Assembly (NCBI GenBank): GCA_945872805.1
Contig: CAMCBE010000085.1
Coordinates: 1-7,829, forward strand
Reading direction: 5' to 3'
DNA length: 7,829 nucleotides
Origin: Chitinophaga pinensis
GTDB taxonomy: Bacteria > Bacteroidota > Bacteroidia > Chitinophagales > Chitinophagaceae
Shown piece by piece: positions 7,091 through 7,829 of this stretch; position 1 is the first letter of the stretch; each line of letters begins with the position of its first letter. The notes beneath the pieces are model-generated. The model was given only the letters and a program-made list of their open reading frames with translations, was not told where the DNA came from and did no database searches. The position numbers and the translations under genes were made by a program.

Positions 7091-7829
7091 ATGAAATATT
7101 TATTGGGAATTGATATAGGTTCTTCTTCTGTTAAATGTGCGTTGATTTCAGTAGACTCTGGCGCATGCGTTGGATCAGCATTTTCTCCCTCATCTGAAAT
7201 GCAGATTGCTTCTCCTCAAAAAGGGTTCGCAGAACAAGACCCATCGCTGTGGTGGACTGAGTTAGCCAATGCAATGAATATGTTGAGTAAAGATGTTCAA
7301 TTCAGCAAAAATGAAATTGCAGCTATCGGTATTTCATATCAAATGCACGGACTTGTTGCTGTTGATCGTGATGGAGTAACTGTTCGTCCTTCGATTATAT
7401 GGTGCGATAGCAGAGCGGTGGAAATTGGGAACAATGCACTCGCATCACTTGGAGAAGATTTTTGTCTCTCGCATTATTTGAATTCCCCCGGAAACCTTAC
7501 TGCTTCCAAGTTAAAGTGGGTGAAAGAAAATGAGCCTGAAGTATATAAGCGTATTTATAAAATAATGTTGCCTGGAGATTACATAGCCTATAAATTGACA
7601 GGTGAAATGCGCACAACCATTTCAGGATTGTCTGAAGGTATCTTGTGGGATGCAAAAAATAGTACGTTAGCACATGAGTTATTAGCACATTATGGCATTG
7701 ATGAGCGGTTAATCTGCTCAACTGTTCCTCAGTTTGGAGAGCAAGGATTTTTAACCCGAGAGGCCGCTGATTTACTTGGGCTTGAAGAAAATATTCCTGT
7801 AACGTATCGTGCAGGCGATCAACCAAACA
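7091..7829 (+). CDS. xylB: Xylulokinase-like FGGY carbohydrate kinase (C-terminus cut by window edge)
   Basis: Predicted to phosphorylate D-xylulose with ATP to xylulose 5-phosphate, which enters the pentose phosphate pathway. My translation gives 246 complete codons starting MKYLLGIDIGSSSVKCAL; full-length xylulokinases are near 490 residues, so about half is present, essentially the N-terminal FGGY domain. Supporting features are the phosphate-binding GIDIGSSSVK with D8, FAEQDPSLWW at 46-55, the substrate-side motif YQMHG at 83-87 (the MHG is characteristic of xylulokinases), IIWCDSRA at 102-109, LPGDYIAYKLTG at 160-171, and catalytic-base D243 in AGDQPN at the edge (E. coli D233). The start codon lies 3 bp after the galM stop, and no other ATG fits the conserved N-terminus. 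Other FGGY kinases (ribulokinase, gluconokinase) are less likely because of MHG, but the substrate is not proven. A xylA neighbour further right would support the call. Confidence 0.9.
   Translation, partial: MKYLLGIDIGSSSVKCALISVDSGACVGSAFSPSSEMQIASPQKGFAEQDPSLWWTELANAMNMLSKDVQFSKNEIAAIGISYQMHGLVAVDRDGVTVRPSIIWCDSRAVEIGNNALASLGEDFCLSHYLNSPGNLTASKLKWVKENEPEVYKRIYKIMLPGDYIAYKLTGEMRTTISGLSEGILWDAKNSTLAHELLAHYGIDERLICSTVPQFGEQGFLTREAADLLGLEENIPVTYRAGDQPN

Noticed and set aside
7497..7826. 109-codon open frame on the minus strand
   Set aside because: Antisense to the xylB-like gene, which has MHG and AGDQPN motifs in its own frame; a shadow.
1..7829. A novel or defence-type system, CRISPR array, tRNA, rRNA or mobile element
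   Set aside because: I saw no spaced repeats, transposase-like motifs, terminal inverted repeats or RNA gene signatures; nearly all bases are covered by seven recognisable conserved genes.

Overview
The window looks like chromosomal DNA of a Bacteroidota member, probably of the Cytophagales/Cytophagia type (inference). The sequence supports this in several ways. Start codons are preceded by A/T-rich sequence instead of Shine-Dalgarno motifs. A TAnnTTTG-type -7 promoter element lies ahead of galK. The aldose 1-epimerase carries a lipoprotein signal peptide, as is common in this phylum. The FGGY kinase has the AGDQPN variant of its active-site motif. All seven genes read cleanly, without frameshifts, insertion sequences or compositional breaks that I can see.

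Left half (1-4576, minus strand): a compact SUF iron-sulfur cluster assembly operon read leftwards as sufB-sufC-sufD-sufS, with gaps of 22, 26 and 10 bp. SufB, SufC and SufD form the scaffold/ATPase complex on which Fe-S clusters are built. SufS is the PLP-dependent cysteine desulfurase that supplies sulfur. SufS is cut by the left edge after 331 residues, so its catalytic cysteine lies outside the window.

Middle (4577-4781): a 205-bp divergent intergenic region holding the start signals for both operons. Candidate elements are a TATCTTTG -7 box upstream of galK, two short perfect inverted repeats and a CCTAAAA direct repeat. None is proven.

Right half (4782-7829, plus strand): a sugar-use operon galK-galM-xylB with gaps of 11 and 3 bp. 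The exported lipoprotein mutarotase (GalM) would convert beta- to alpha-aldose outside the cytoplasm, galactokinase (GalK) would phosphorylate alpha-D-galactose inside the cell, and a xylulokinase-like FGGY kinase would feed D-xylulose into the pentose phosphate pathway. The last gene is cut by the right edge after 246 codons. The combination suggests co-handling of galactose and xylose, for example from hemicellulose (inference).

I found no CRISPR array, tRNA, rRNA, mobile element or new defence-like system. The window is mostly conserved housekeeping and catabolic genes. The items most worth a second look are the divergent regulatory region, the lipoprotein GalM and the galactose/xylose gene pairing.
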